From: Darksidea phi
Lineage: Eukaryota > Ascomycota > Dothideomycetes > Pleosporales > Lentitheciaceae
Length of the DNA: 64,000 nt
Reading direction: 5' to 3'
NCBI GenBank assembly: GCA_030770425.1
Contig: JASJFT010000218.1
Coordinates: 1-64,000, forward strand
The notes under the pieces are model-generated. The model was given only the letters and a program-made list of their open reading frames with translations. It was not told where the DNA came from and did not search any database. Below, in pieces: positions 35,390 through 47,423 of this stretch. Positions within the stretch are counted from its first letter, which is position 1. Each line of letters opens with the position of its first letter. The position numbers and the translations under genes were made by a program.

Positions 35390-37092
35390 ATGGCTGAAGA
35401 ACAGGCAGCACATCATTTACTAAATGTGCTGGAAGAGCGTGGTCTGGATGATGGACTAGATCTCGACAAGGTGCTTGCGACTTTCGAGGATGAGAAGACG
35501 AAGCGGCAGGCCGCCGAATGGGTGAACGAATATCTGCACGAAGATACGCTCTTGACGCGGGAAGAATTGGAACTGTAAGGGATAGCTCTCTCTGCCGTAA
35601 AAAAAAATTGACATTCTACAGATATCAAACCCTCAAGAAAAAGGGCATCCTCCACCAATACGAAACTGAGGACGAACCTATACGTCCGATTCTGGATCAT
35701 GAACTCACTTCGGCCATTGATTCGCTGCAGAGCTCGACTGCGGCTATCGAAGAGCAGTGCAAAGTCTTGGAAGCCCAGCGCGCTGCATTGATGCAGTTGA
35801 AGGCGCTCGACAAGCCGAATCTAGAAGTTGAGCATTTGAGGAACGAGAGGAGACGGAAGGAGCATCAAGAGAAGGCTAGACTGGACGTCGCAGTAAGCAA
35901 CAACCCGACATTTCATTTCGGTCAATGTTAACTCGAGAAGGTCAATGATGTGTCTACGTGTATTAATGAGCAGTTGACAGACACTCAACGTGAGATAGAT
36001 GTCCAGAAGGCTACTTTGAAGAGTTATCTTGCTGAGAGGCTCAGCTCAGACGACCAGATACTAAGCCGTCTCCCCGGTATTGTATCACAAATCGTCACCG
36101 AGCCCGAAGTGAGCGAGGATGAAAAGTCGGTCGAGCAATGGTGCAAAGCCATCATTTCCTATCGCACCGCGGAAATGTCAGCTAGAGTTGACACCGTGTA
36201 CCTCAACAGCCTTTCAAACTGCCCTCCAGACGGCCTTCCTGATGTGTCAGAAGAAGAGTTAAAAGAAAGGAAGGTAGCCCTGCAGGCCGAGCTAGAAGAT
36301 TTGCATTCTGAAATTGCTTCGATCGCTGAGATGGTGATTGGGCATGAGATACGGAAGCCGATCATGGATATGAAGGAGCGGAAGGAGAGGGAGAGGACAC
36401 AGGCTCGAAGTGCTTGGCTGCAATACGTATGTTCCCTGGCCCACCTTCTTCGGCCTAGCTCACTACAATAGGTGCTTTCAACACTCGAGTACATGGGCAA
36501 GCGGTTGGAGACCTTTACTGCGTACACGAGGAAGGTTGATGAGTTCCAGCAAGCACTCGCACATATCGACGGAGCTGCGAAAAAGCGTATGCCCACTTCT
36601 AGCGAAGAAGACTCGACCACTATGAGGAAGCGTGCGACTTCCGGTCCGAAATCCGCCTTCTCTCCGGCCTTTAAGCTAAAACCGTCGAAGTCGCTCGACC
36701 TCCCACCTGCGCTTCAAGATGCTCTCCACCACGCAAACATTTCCTACAATCACGGCAGCATCCAAAGTCTACTAAACTCTTTGCCCAAAGTGCAGCTCGA
36801 GCGAGAGAACAAGCTGCAAGAACACTACAACGCATCGACCTCTTCAGCTCATGGCACATTGGCTGAACGATTCAGCAGAGCGGATAGCGATTTGAAGACC
36901 ATTCTGAAGGGATTGTACTCGCATACACCATTCCAACAGCTGCACCTAACGAATCCGAAGCTGGAAGGTGAGCTGAAGAGGATGGAGAAAGAGTTGGATG
37001 AGGCGAACGATCAGTTGCTGAGTGCCGAGGCTAATGAGCTGAGCTTGAGTGATCCGAGGGTTAGGGCGTTCATCGCAAAGTATGGGAAGTAG
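35390..37092 (+). CDS. Conserved coiled-coil protein, unknown role
   Basis: Four exons (35390..35574, 35622..35892, 35941..36426, 36472..37092) give 520 residues. The first exon encodes a compact helical domain (HHLLNVLEERGLDDGLDLDK) ending in EELELYQTLKKKG. The rest is mostly heptad-rich coiled coil with Glu/Lys/Arg/Leu (residues about 85-290 and 420-510). A Ser/Lys-rich linker at about 345-385 may be disordered or phosphorylated. The architecture recalls spindle or augmin-type coiled-coil subunits, but that is only a shape-based guess. The shared promoter with thymidylate synthase and a possible MluI box would fit a cell-cycle role. Confidence 0.85.
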
Positions 37093-37453
37093 ATATACGA
37101 AGCCTATCATAGAAAACAACGCGTATTCTATACCAGCATTAATTCATTTCCTATTTGTTTGCTACTCTATCCTCGCGGTGTTGACATTTGATGTTCGAAG
37201 GAAAGGACATGGATGAGGTTACGGCGTTCCTGATTGGGCGTTAGCTCCTCATCCCCCAGCCACCAAGTTTAGGGAGCTGAGGGCTGACAACAAAGCTCCC
37301 ACACCACGACAACATCACCGCCAGGGCCATCCACTGAGCGCGGGATGCTGCCACACGATACACGAAGCTCACCCAGCTCTCTCACCATCAATTGAACCGT
37401 AAGGCAGACTCGTCACACTTCCGAACGAGCCTGCCCAGCCCCCGTCCGCCAAC
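37093..37453. other. Intergenic, 361 bases
   Basis: 3' flank of the coiled-coil gene and promoter of the Arg/Glu repeat gene. Nothing else was seen. Confidence 0.5.
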
Positions 37454-38908
37454 ATGGGCAAAAACGACCACGCTGCCGCGAAGCTGCTGTCCGCCGGCGG
37501 CGCCGCGGCAGCCATCGGCGGAGCGTACAAGCTCGGCGAGTTCCTCTACAAAGCGAAGCGTCTTCGTGATGTCGGTCCTTCCAATGCCGTCTACGTGCGC
37601 TTAATCGGCCGCGTTCAGGCCGATCTCGACGAGGTCCGCCGTCTTCTCACCGTCCGCGAAGTCCACGATGCGCTCGAAGCCAACAAGGAAAAGGCGAAGT
37701 GGGTGTACGGAGCTATGCGGGACGTACGCGGCGCTCTGGAAAACATCGCGCCGCTCACAGAGCGCGTAGCCGGTGACATTGAAGAAGGACGGCGTGTTGG
37801 CTTGCGACATCGCATGTACTGGTTGTTGAGCGAGAAGGAGAAGCTGGAGAATAGGGAGAAGGAGGTGAACTTGGCGCACGCGAGTTTGACCGAGGTGATT
37901 GGATACCTGACGGCGCTGGAGCCGCACGAGCACTCCCCCCATGGCAAGCACGACAAGCATCGTCATGAGGAAAAGGTCGACAAGAAGGTCGATATCGACA
38001 TTGACATCAGGCACGAGAGGCCTGAGCGGGAGAGGATTGAAAGAGAGGTCTATGTCGAGCGGGATGAGCGCGGGCCCAGGAGGGTCATCGAGGAACGCGA
38101 GACCTGGGTCGAGCATGAGCACGAGCGCCGCGGACCCCGTAGGGTCGAGGAGCACTACATTGAACGTGATCATCGCGGACCTGTCCGCTACGATGAGCGC
38201 GAGACGTACGTAGACGAACACGGCCGTCCCCAACGCTACGATGAACGCGAAGTCTACGTCGAGCATGGCCATGGCCCCGACCCGCGCTACGAATCTCAGC
38301 GCTACGAGTCCCAGCAATATGATGGCCACCAATATGATGACCGCCATGTTGACCGTCGCGTCGAGCGTGAAATACACATCGAGCGTGACCCCCGCGACCC
38401 ACGCCACGTTGAAGCCAGGTACTCCGAGCGCGGGCCTGGCGGCCGCTACGAAGAAGAGCGTTACGAGGAGCGCCGCTTCGGTCAACCCCTCGGCCGCCGC
38501 CCCGAATCTTTCGAAGACCGTGTCCCAGAGCGCGAGACATGGATGCAGAGCGAGATCCGTCGGTCTGGGCAACCAGGCGGGTATGGAGAGTACGCTGAAT
38601 ACGGCGCGCCTCAGCCTATTGGCCCGGCCAATTATCGACGTAAGTTCCAGGGCGATGCTGGCTTTGGGGATGAAGTGGTACTGAATCCTCAGATAGTGCC
38701 GCCGAATAGGGAGATGGAGCGTGAGGTAAGCACACACTCTCTCCTCTTTTGATCTTCGCCTCCACTTCCAACGACGATGACTGAAGGACGTTTTGCTGAC
38801 TTTGCGCAGATGTGGATTGAAGAAAAGCAAGACTTCAGGTACGACGAGTATGGCAACAGATTGCCCGACCGCATGTTTCCCCATATGAACCCGCGGAGCC
38901 GTATGTAA
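37454..38908 (+). CDS. Arg/Glu-rich repeat protein with Ala/Gly N terminus
   Basis: Two exons, 37454..38725 and 38810..38908, give 456 residues. An Ala/Gly-rich N terminus (SAGGAAAAIGGAYKLGEFLY) may be a membrane-interacting helix. Residues about 45-155 are helical and charged. From about 165 there is a His-rich linker, then a long, highly charged degenerate repeat (units such as REVYVERDERGPRR, RETYVDEHGRPQRYDE) to about 365. The short last exon encodes a conserved-looking tail (WIEEKQDFRYDEYGNRLP). The family was not recognised. The repeat's codon bias creates a 468-codon antisense ORF, rejected here. Confidence 0.85.
37990..38560. repeat. Degenerate coding repeat (Glu/Arg/Tyr units)
   Basis: Imperfect units of roughly 15-35 codons recur within the gene at 37454, built on ERE-T/V-YVE-RG-P-RR patterns. 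Divergence between units suggests old expansion. It would be length-variable between strains. Confidence 0.7.
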
Positions 38909-39596
38909 ATGATTGGATCTATCTCTTATCTGTGTTTGAGAGGCAGCGAGCTCTAATTCTTTGGAAAGCCTTTGGGTGTACAGAGTCTTGGAGATCTTCT
39001 GGATCATCTAAGGCGCCGCGTGCGCAGCGTAGTTTGACAATGTACGTAGCCTGGGTTCACCTCTGCGATTCCTGTAGCTATCAATCATCTTTCCTTGTTT
39101 ATCACAGTATTGCTATCATTTCAAGCACCATGGGTGTATAGGTAAGTTTTTCCTCCTACTGGTGCGCTCTCTATTCTGCGTAAGGAGTTACTGTGTTGCT
39201 AGAAGAAGGTCTAATCCTTTACTATGTTCACTACTGCGTTACTGCCTTAGGTTTCACCTGCGAGATGAAAAGCCCACTGATAGGTAAGCTTTTCTGGCGG
39301 ACCACTGGCACTGGTGCTGTGCCCGTCATGATCAACGTAATGGTCTCAACCGTGGTTCTCCTGTCCCGCGGAACGAGAAAATCACGCCTGGAAAACAGTA
39401 ATTTGCCCGTTAACTTCATTCATCCGTCGATGTCAAAATGCCTCCCTGCTCTTATAAATTTTCCTACACACAAACTCCCTTTCCGCACCACCCACAAACA
39501 AACCGTACCACATCCCAGAGCCAGCGAGCAATCCATCCTTACTCCAACCCTCTCCATCAACCTATACACCCACTAACGCTACGAAACCTGCACACA

Positions 39597-40601
39597 ATGG
39601 CACCAACCCGGCGACCACTCTGCCTCTTCTTTTCCAAACTGCTCAAGTACGGTGAGAATGGGTTCTCGTGCTGGACCAGGGACAATGCTACGACACCAAT
39701 AATGAGTCTACCAACATCGAGACGCTTTTCCTGCCCCTAACAATAATCCCGGTCTACAATCCAGACGGGAAGACATCGATGGCACCTCCCTTCAGTCTCG
39801 ACAGCAACATCGGTCCTGTTTATGGCTTCGTGTTCGGCATCGCCATCCCCCTCGTCGCTACTCTTTGCGGAGCCATATTAACCCTGGTGCATTTTTACAA
39901 GCTCAAGGTGACGAAAATGCAGGCGGCTATTTACGTAGCTTCTTCGGTGCTGGCATGAGGTGCGATGATGTGGAGTGATAATCAATTAGTTGTTGATCTG
40001 GAGAAATTGGTGTCATTGTGGCCGAGGTGTTATGTGGAGGGTAAGGTTGGCAAGCAGTTGTACGCGGAGAGTGCGGAGAGGATCGTGTTGGCATTTCCAA
40101 AACAGGTCGGAGTTCTTGGTGGGATTGCAATGTAAGTTCAAAGCGGGCTGTTGAAGATGGTGATGGTGGGAGTGTTAACAGTGTTAATGGGTTCTTGTGT
40201 ATTCTTGTTTTATAATGAATGCCATACCAAAGGGAAGTCCTCCGAACCAAGATATCGATACCGAGCTCCAGCCGGTAGCATCGAGCCATCACTCTTCCAG
40301 CTCGGACGACAGCACTACAACCAGCGCTACTAGCACTACCAATATGACCACTACCACTAACAACAGCCCCGTCTTCGCCATCCACGAACCTTCCCTCCAA
40401 CCTGCCAGCAACCTATCTCTTAACCAGCGCACAGCAAACACGCCGCTTTTAGCAGATGAAATAAACACGCAAAGGGGGTCGGCGATGAGAACAACGTTGG
40501 GGTGCAAAGAAGAGGAGATAGCGTGGAGGAAAGCCGTCTCGGAGATGGTGAGAGGGAAGATCCGCTCGGAGATCCGGAGACGCTATTGCAGGATCCGTTA
40601 A
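39597..40601 (+). pseudogene. Broken small membrane-protein gene
   Basis: A continuous protein can be followed only by allowing three lesions. From ATG 39597 the frame runs to SCWT and then needs a 1-base shift near 39675 to continue QCYDTNNESTNIETLFLPL. A transmembrane segment follows (GPVYGFVFGIAIPLVATLC). A TGA at 39956-39958 interrupts it, yet the same frame continues open for about 60 codons (MMWSDNQLVVDLEKLVSLW). A well-formed intron follows (GTAAGT...TTAACAG, about 40132-40181), leading to a hydrophobic segment and another stop near 40214. The Ser/Thr-rich tail ORF starting at Met 40215 is probably the former cytoplasmic tail. Base-calling errors could also explain this. Family unknown. 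Confidence 0.45.
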
Positions 40602-41356
40602 AGCGGACAAAAAATTGCTTGATGGGGGTTATTTGAGTGAAGTTTAAAAAGTAGTCTGGTTGGGATGGCTATCGAAGTAGCCAAAGGGGGCATTTTGGTC
40701 ACATTTTGCGCGGTGTAGTTGGCCCGCTTTGATTTCTTTGAAGCTTCGAGGAAGGGAGATAGATATTCGAGTGGTATTTGCACTTACACCCGCGTGAAGC
40801 GACTGAGGCAAGTATCGTATAGTCGACATCTGCATAGCGTCAATGGGAATCTCACGACGCAATTAAGATTCCTCTACCAACGCTCCTTCCAACTCCTCCC
40901 CCATCACTTCTCTCCAGCATCTCCTAACTCAGGGAAAGCAAGTTTATTGCTACGCTGCAAGTCTTGACGATCGCGAGGACTCAACCCCGCCAACAATTAC
41001 ACGGAAGAAAGTTGTTCTAGGGAATGATGGGGATATCTATATCAATCATTCGTGTCACCATTCAGAGAACTTAGTAGACTATCCATGTAAATCACACATA
41101 CCATACTCTACTCCTCACTCAAAGTACCGCCCACTCTCTCCCAAAATGTCTACTAGGAAGACCCAAGACGGGGTCTTGCGCTAAACATCAATCCATGCGT
41201 CGACGTACCTAGAATTAGCCGACTATTTGCTGCTCACGAACGGACCAAATATCTCATAGCTGGGAAGAGGGAGATATTGTTACAAGAGACCGGCGTGCTC
41301 AGCGTGGTAAAAGAGGGAACTTGCGCATCAGTTAAAGCGAGAAGGTACTAGGATGG

Positions 41357-41370
41357 TATATATATATATA
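41357..41370. repeat. (TA)7 microsatellite
   Basis: Seven uninterrupted TA units. Confidence 0.9.
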
Positions 41371-42380
41371 GATGTGGCAATAATATACACTCCGTCAAAC
41401 CCATTATAACCACCACTCACTACTCTACACAATATCTGCTAACCGTTACCCATCAGCCCATTAATAAAGAATCTCAGTAACCCCAACAGTACCACATCAA
41501 AGGACGAAAAGGCGAATGATTATGTCTGATAAGAAAAACGTTTCTGTTGACGAGAAAATTCAAACGCTCGAATTTGTTCTTTCACGAGTAGGTGGGAGGC
41601 CGTTTATAGGTGATGTGGGAACTTATTATGCCCCTTGAAGTAGGGTTAATGTATCACAATAAGCTTGGACGCAAATACTCGCATTTTCGTAGCCTGCCGT
41701 CTAACAGGGGATAGATAGCATTCTTATTAAGCTGAGTAGCGCTGAATCGGATCGGGCTATTACTCGAGTGTCCCTTAGACACCACGAAAGATCGAAAGAG
41801 ATAGAGACGAGGAAGAAACGAGCGAACAGGACATTGTGGAGTGAACAAATAGTTTTCAAAAGGATGACAGGGCGTATAGAGGATAATTCTTAAGATGGCA
41901 GGAAGATCATGCACGAATCTTTTTGATCCAAAGGAAAGCGAGTGTGAAGACAAGGAGGGAGACTACCTTTTGCATAAGCAGACACCGAGTAGGAGAAACA
42001 GTCAGCCAAAAGAGTGAAGTTGTACTAGAGTCCCAACCCCAGCCTTGACTGCACAAGCAACTGGCACTCGCTTCTTCCTCCTGTAAGTGCCGAACTTGGA
42101 GCTATCAGGATTTCCGGACTCAGGTATCCCTACAACTGTATTTGTCGGAGAAGTCGACTCGGCCAATGATTCTGCGCTGATACTTTCACACACATACAGA
42201 GTCCACGATGCCATGTATGCTACAAAGTTGATGCTGAGATTCAGTCTAGGCCCAGAATGAAATGAACGCCAAGTCACGTAAAAGACTGAAAATTTGAGGC
42301 CGCAGAGTTGATAATGTGTGATGATACTAGGCGTTGCCGACAGGAAGCAAACTGTAAATGCCACGGCCATTGGCGTTCAA

Positions 42381-42430
42381 TGCCATGCTATGCCATGCTA
42401 TGCCATGCTACGCCATGCTATGCCATGCTT
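42381..42430. repeat. Five-copy 10-bp tandem repeat
   Basis: Five consecutive copies of TGCCATGCTA; the fourth begins with C and the fifth ends with T. It lies just upstream of the unassigned minus-strand ORF. Confidence 0.95.
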
Positions 42431-43766
42431 TTCGCCAAGTCTGACAACGCCTGATTCTTCATGGCAATAGCGCGCTTGGCATCTTGCCGCAAGCATTTCG
42501 CGCGCTCCGAACCAGCCACCGGCTGTCCTGTCCTAATGTGGAGTGCCTTTTGCAATCGACGACAGTACGTAAAAATACTCATCGACCTCGGCACAAAGTC
42601 CGTTCTGGTGGTAGAATGTTTTACGTCCCTACTGTCGTATGCCCTTCGACGGTGCTGACAGCGTGACATGAGAGGCTCTTAGCCAACCGTTGGACCACGT
42701 GGTGCTGAGAGGGCGGGGTGTTCGGTACATAAGCGGGCATGATGTTCGTAAGTAACTAAAAGAAAAAGGTCCTGTGCAAAAGTCTCCAAGATGTTACGCC
42801 GCCTTTTTTATTTTTTATTTTTTGGTAGAAGACCGATAGTGCTGGTACTATGCAGTACCACGTGTGTGCCGGCTTTGGAACACCGCGTCGGAGAAAAGGT
42901 AACCTCCCAATTGTTTAGCCTAGAGGCCCAAACTCGAGAGATCTCGCAGGAAGTCCCGCCTCTCCTCCTTCTAAAGAGACCAGCTATGGGTGATGCTTTT
43001 GGCCACCAGCCGCTCCCAACTTCACACAGCCGGATAAGCGAGACACCCCAAAGCGCCCCCCCTCCGATCTTCGCTCCATGTGAGCGCCCTCCGCAACCGG
43101 CAAACACGCCCTAGTGCTACTACATACCGGTATGTCACAATTCCGGTACCGACACACCCTTCCGGAAGGTGAGATGCTAAAAATGTGTTTTCGAGGCGTA
43201 CGTTTGCCTTGATAGCGTGAGAACGGGAAATCAGGGCGCGTGGCCCCGTAATCCATTATCCATTACCAGGTGCGAAAGTATAGGCTTCGTGGGCCGAAAG
43301 CGAGAGAAGGCCTTCCTGGGAAGTCATGTTGTTAACGGGCTTGGAGCGGGCGCTTGTCGAGAATTGCTGCGACGGGAGCGCACGCGCTATCCGCGTGCGC
43401 TGCGTCGTGGGAGATTAGGGGAAAGCTGACCCAATACCGTCTAGCCCCGGAGAAACGTAATTTCCACCGGACAGAGATTCCTTAATAGGCAACACAGCTG
43501 CTTGAAGGCATAACGCGGGTGAAGTGATATTGATCGAGTACAGGGAGTCGTGATATGTCTATATGCATTTCCCGTGCTATACGCGCGAGAAGGGGTTCTA
43601 TCGTGGGTTTATCCAAAGCAAAATATAATACCATACATGTGTCAAACAGTGTGCTGCGAGGAGCACGGGGTATCAAAGAGAAGTGTAACAAAAGACGACG
43701 GGAAATGTCTATATGCAAGGATCCATATGCTTGAGAACCCGAGGAAATGCAGAATCGGCTAACCGG

Positions 43767-45729
43767 TTAGCTATGTGACGTAAAGAGATGTAGTTGTTGG
43801 TCGTGTGAGTGTGTATGCGGATTGTCCGCGTGGCGGTACTGGAGTGGTAGTGCGTGTGGCGCTGTGGGTTGGTTTGAGCAATGCCTGGTCATCGTGGGCT
43901 GAAGATGGTGCTGCAATGAGAAGTCGGGTGTCATGTCTGCTGGGATGGTGTTTTGGTCTACTTGCGATGTCGGCCGTGAGGCAGGAGATGCATTCCTGCT
44001 CAAGCGGCTGCTCATCCTTTGCAGGGGCTTTGAGAGGATTTGGCCGAGTGATGGCCGATCGTAATACTGTGACTCTTCGAACTGTGGCGCGGCGTCAAAG
44101 TAATTTGGATAACACCATCCCAATGGGTTTGACGATTTGGCTGGGTCGACATATCCTGGTGTTTGAGGTGGTTCGCTCTGCATGGGTGGAGGTTGTGCGC
44201 CAGGATTCGGCACATGTACGTCTGGAATCGGCGGTTGCGACATATCCAAAAAGTTCTCACCAGGATCAATATCCATGTAGCTGATACGGCGTCCAGCCGT
44301 ATCCACTGTGGGACTGTCATCGAAAGGCGAGGAACCACAGTCAAATTCGGCACCGTTGGGTAATCCGCCAGCTCGGATCAAAGCATTGTTCACTGCGGCT
44401 AGCCGGTTCCGCGACAGAGACGCGTTCGGGTTGCCTATCAGGATATGCATACGTTGCTCCCGTGATAGCTTGTCGACGTTTGGCACAGAGTCTCTGCTTG
44501 GAACGACGAAACCTGGGGGCAACTGCTGCTGGGTCGGATCGAGCGTGAAGTCGGCACGTAAGCTGAGAGCAGTGATCAAGACCTCTTCTCGACTCGGCCT
44601 AAGATCACAGCATTGGAGCTTCTGTCGCAGGATTCGCGTGTTGTCCGGACACCAGCTGATCTGTGATCGGCTCTCCCTCAGGCGCTCGTCTAGACAGGCG
44701 ACGATCTCTTTCCAGGTGTCGTGCAGCGCCTCCTGTCGTATCAAATTGCGGATCACGTTGGAATATTTCCACTGCTCGAAGGTCGAACCGTTCTTCATGT
44801 GTTTGGCTACGTGATCGCACCTCTCATCCCACCCAATGCTAACCTCTTTGCACTTGTCGAACCCGCAGCCAAACACCCTTCTCGGGAGTAATTGAATTCC
44901 AATGTCCGTTAATGATGGGAGGGGACGACCTGAGTGATAGCGTTGGTGGTGTTTCAGGAAGTCCTTCTGACGGTCAAATATTCGGTTGCAGCCGTTGACG
45001 ATGCACGGCCAATCTTCTCCTGTCTCGTGCATTCTCATCTCATGCTTTTTCCAGTCCGATTTTGCCTTGAAAGTCTTCAGTGTTTTCCCTTCGGCGCAAT
45101 ATGTGCAGAACATTTGAGAATCGCCCGCCTGGCTCGCCCCTCGGTCGGTGGGGAGAGATGCGATGCTCATGTCCTCATCTGTTGGTGTGAAACCAGGCTC
45201 ATGTTTCGTGTCCAGCGGACTGCCTATCTCTGACGTCGGGGTGAGCACGGATGGTACGGGCCGCGTGGGATCTAGAGTGGGTCGTGTCGGATCTAGAGAG
45301 GACGGATACGAGCGAGGCTCGGTGCGCCTCGACGGGGCTCTCGAACGTGACGATATTGAAGAACTCGAGGATGCGATAGACGGTGCCATTTCACTAGAGA
45401 GTGTAGAGAGCGTGGACGTGGACATATTAGATGCTATAGAAAGACGTGAGTGGTACGACGAAGTCGTGGAAGTGCGGAACGACGGGGCGGCCGAAGAGCG
45501 AAAGGAAGAGGCTCCCGAGGCAAGAGATATGGTGGAAGACGTATGTGAAGATGCGACTGAGCTGCGTCCTGTGTCGTGTAAGTTGCCGCACGCGCATGTT
45601 GGGCCAGCCCGACTCACGACCGTCCATAGCCTGTTGGAACATTCTTTGGATCATGTCCGGACGATGTCGCGCCAGCAGCGCTTCTATGTGCCGCATCGAC
45701 TCTTCCGGTATCTCAAGGCCGTCCTCCAT
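43767..45729 (-). CDS. C2H2 zinc-finger protein, paralogue B
   Basis: Two exons, 45618..45729 and 43767..45568, give 637 residues with a phase 1 intron (GTGAGT donor, CACAG acceptor). A Ser/Thr-rich disordered region precedes three fingers at about 192-218 (CTYCAEG...H), 226-249 (CIVNGCNRIF...HHQRYH) and 272-294 (CGFDKC...HVAKH). The same helical module as paralogue A follows (VIRNLIRQEALHDTWKEI, ISWCPDNTRILRQKLQ). A second disordered, Pro/Gln-rich half ends in a His-rich tail. The finger order, spacing, intron phase and post-finger module match paralogue A, so they are paralogues. It is likely nuclear; targets are unknown. Confidence 0.87.
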
Positions 45730-47423
45730 GGTGACAGGCGTGTGGGTGTGTCTACCAAAGGGTGTGGACTCGAGCGACGGCGCTTAACATTCCCTGACCA
45801 ATACTCTTTGGGACGAGACGGACAGCCGAGGATAGCGGAATAGTAAAAGAAACAGGACAAAAGCGCTAAAGGAAGGCTGGTGTGGCATTCGCGCGTTGAG
45901 ACAGGTTATAGGGGCGAAGGAGTGGAGGAACGTGTCTCCGGTAAAGGGCATGTAAGCTCCTGTTGGTGCGACCCGGCTGTTATATCACATCATCGGAGCG
46001 CAGCGGGGAGCGCGGGTGGGATGTGTTCTGGAAAGGCCGTGGAAGAAGCTAAAATGAGGGCTGTTCGTATGGTAGCTCGAGCACCGGCGTCAAAAGGCCA
46101 CGATCCCGGCCTGAACCCAAAACTGGGGCAAGGCTGCGGGTTTACCAGCACGCCAAGTCCTAACGCGTTTGATGGCCGCAGGGGCTCGCGGTGGACTGGA
46201 GATGCATTACGCGATGCTGCGTGGAAGAGACGCCTCTCCAAGAGAGAATGGTGCGTTTGACGCCCTGGCGGGACTCTGTGGGCCATTGCGGGATTTGATT
46301 TTGAGAGAGACGACTCCGAGTCAACCCACGCCAAGCGGCGAGGCGGCCGCGCTCGCTGGGCCCTGGAAGGCTGAGAATGAGGGAGACGACGGAGCTCACC
46401 TATCACAACAGCGCGACTGCGCACCCGCGGCAGATGCTGGCGCTAGAAAGTGCTGCAAGGGCATTGGAGCATATGCCGTTGGTTCCTGGGACGATGCACG
46501 GAGACAACGGCTTGAAAGGTGAAGGTGTCGTGGCTCAGTGACATGCAGGCATCAGTTGAACGGAAAGGGCGCCAAAAGCAAGCGTCGCCATGTCTCGATC
46601 CCGGCGCCGAAGCTTACAGAGGGAGGACGGCCACGGCACCGGGCCATCAGCTGCCCAGCACATCGTTCGTCTGGCATCGTCGCGATTGCTAGAGAGCCAT
46701 GAAGCCGAAGCGTCTCAGGCGTCTGCCTATCGTTGCCGGTCAAGTCCTGAAGAGCAAAGCTCGATGAGGCGTCTACGAGTGATGGCGAGGACGCCTGCGG
46801 TGCCGTGCTGAACCGCCATGGCGAAGATGCTGACGTGCACAGTCCCTCGTGCATGGGGGCCGCGAAAATCTTTGCCTTGTGGCGTGATTGAATGCTTCCC
46901 ATTGTCGCAATCCGCAGGACGAGGCAACTGTTGGTGACGGCGAATCGCTCGTATTCTGACGCGGGATTGTGAGCATCTGGAAACCAGCTCGCAAACCAGC
47001 CGGCGTCAATGAGATGCGACCCCTGCAACCTGCAATCTCGACGGATGATGACGGGGAGGGGGGCCTGAATCTTCAAACGAGATGCACCTGAGCGCATAAG
47101 GAAGGACCTTGGAGAGCGCTCCGGCGATGGACAGCGATGCTGAGAGTGTGCTGACAGGGGCACCGGCCTTTCTGCGGTGATTTCGGACGGCTTCAGACTA
47201 ATCCCATGATCACGTGAACAAGCGCCACCCTTGCACGTGAGTCGCGCCTTCATGAGCCTTCCTTGCGACGCGCTGGTGTCTGATGGTGTCTCCGCTCGGA
47301 CTTCCCCACAGTCACCTCCACAGCAGATCGCGTTCATTCACCTATGGCGGTGCTCTCCTGCGCCGTCGCACTTTTTGGGTTGGCCCCCACTCCATAACTT
47401 CGATTCACTCCCCGTGAAGCGCT
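45730..47423. other. Intergenic, 1.7 kb, divergent promoters
   Basis: Lies between the starts of C2H2 paralogue B and the SUMO-motif protein. A 261-codon minus-strand ORF at 46552-47337 has shadow-like GC-rich composition and no domain, and was not accepted. Confidence 0.5.

Larger units (their letters stand above)
40602..43766. other. Intergenic, 3.2 kb, with two simple repeats
   Basis: No gene supported. Holds a (TA)7 microsatellite and a 10-bp tandem array. The 122-codon minus-strand ORF at 42002-42370 has no recognisable domain. Confidence 0.5.

Noticed and set aside
37601..39007. 468-codon ORF on the minus strand
   Set aside because: It is antisense to the well-spliced Arg/Glu repeat gene. 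Its length follows from the biased codons of the repeat, and its hydrophobic product has no domain.
39956..39958. Selenocysteine or programmed readthrough at the in-frame TGA
   Set aside because: Filamentous ascomycetes generally lack selenoprotein machinery, the context is not the TGACTA readthrough type, and nearby frame breaks point to decay or base error.
42002..42370. 122-codon minus-strand ORF with hydrophobic start
   Set aside because: No family features and no conserved pattern. Lies next to a tandem repeat.
46552..47337. 261-codon minus-strand ORF
   Set aside because: GC-rich composition, no domain and no start or splice evidence. Probably chance, though its length keeps a small doubt.
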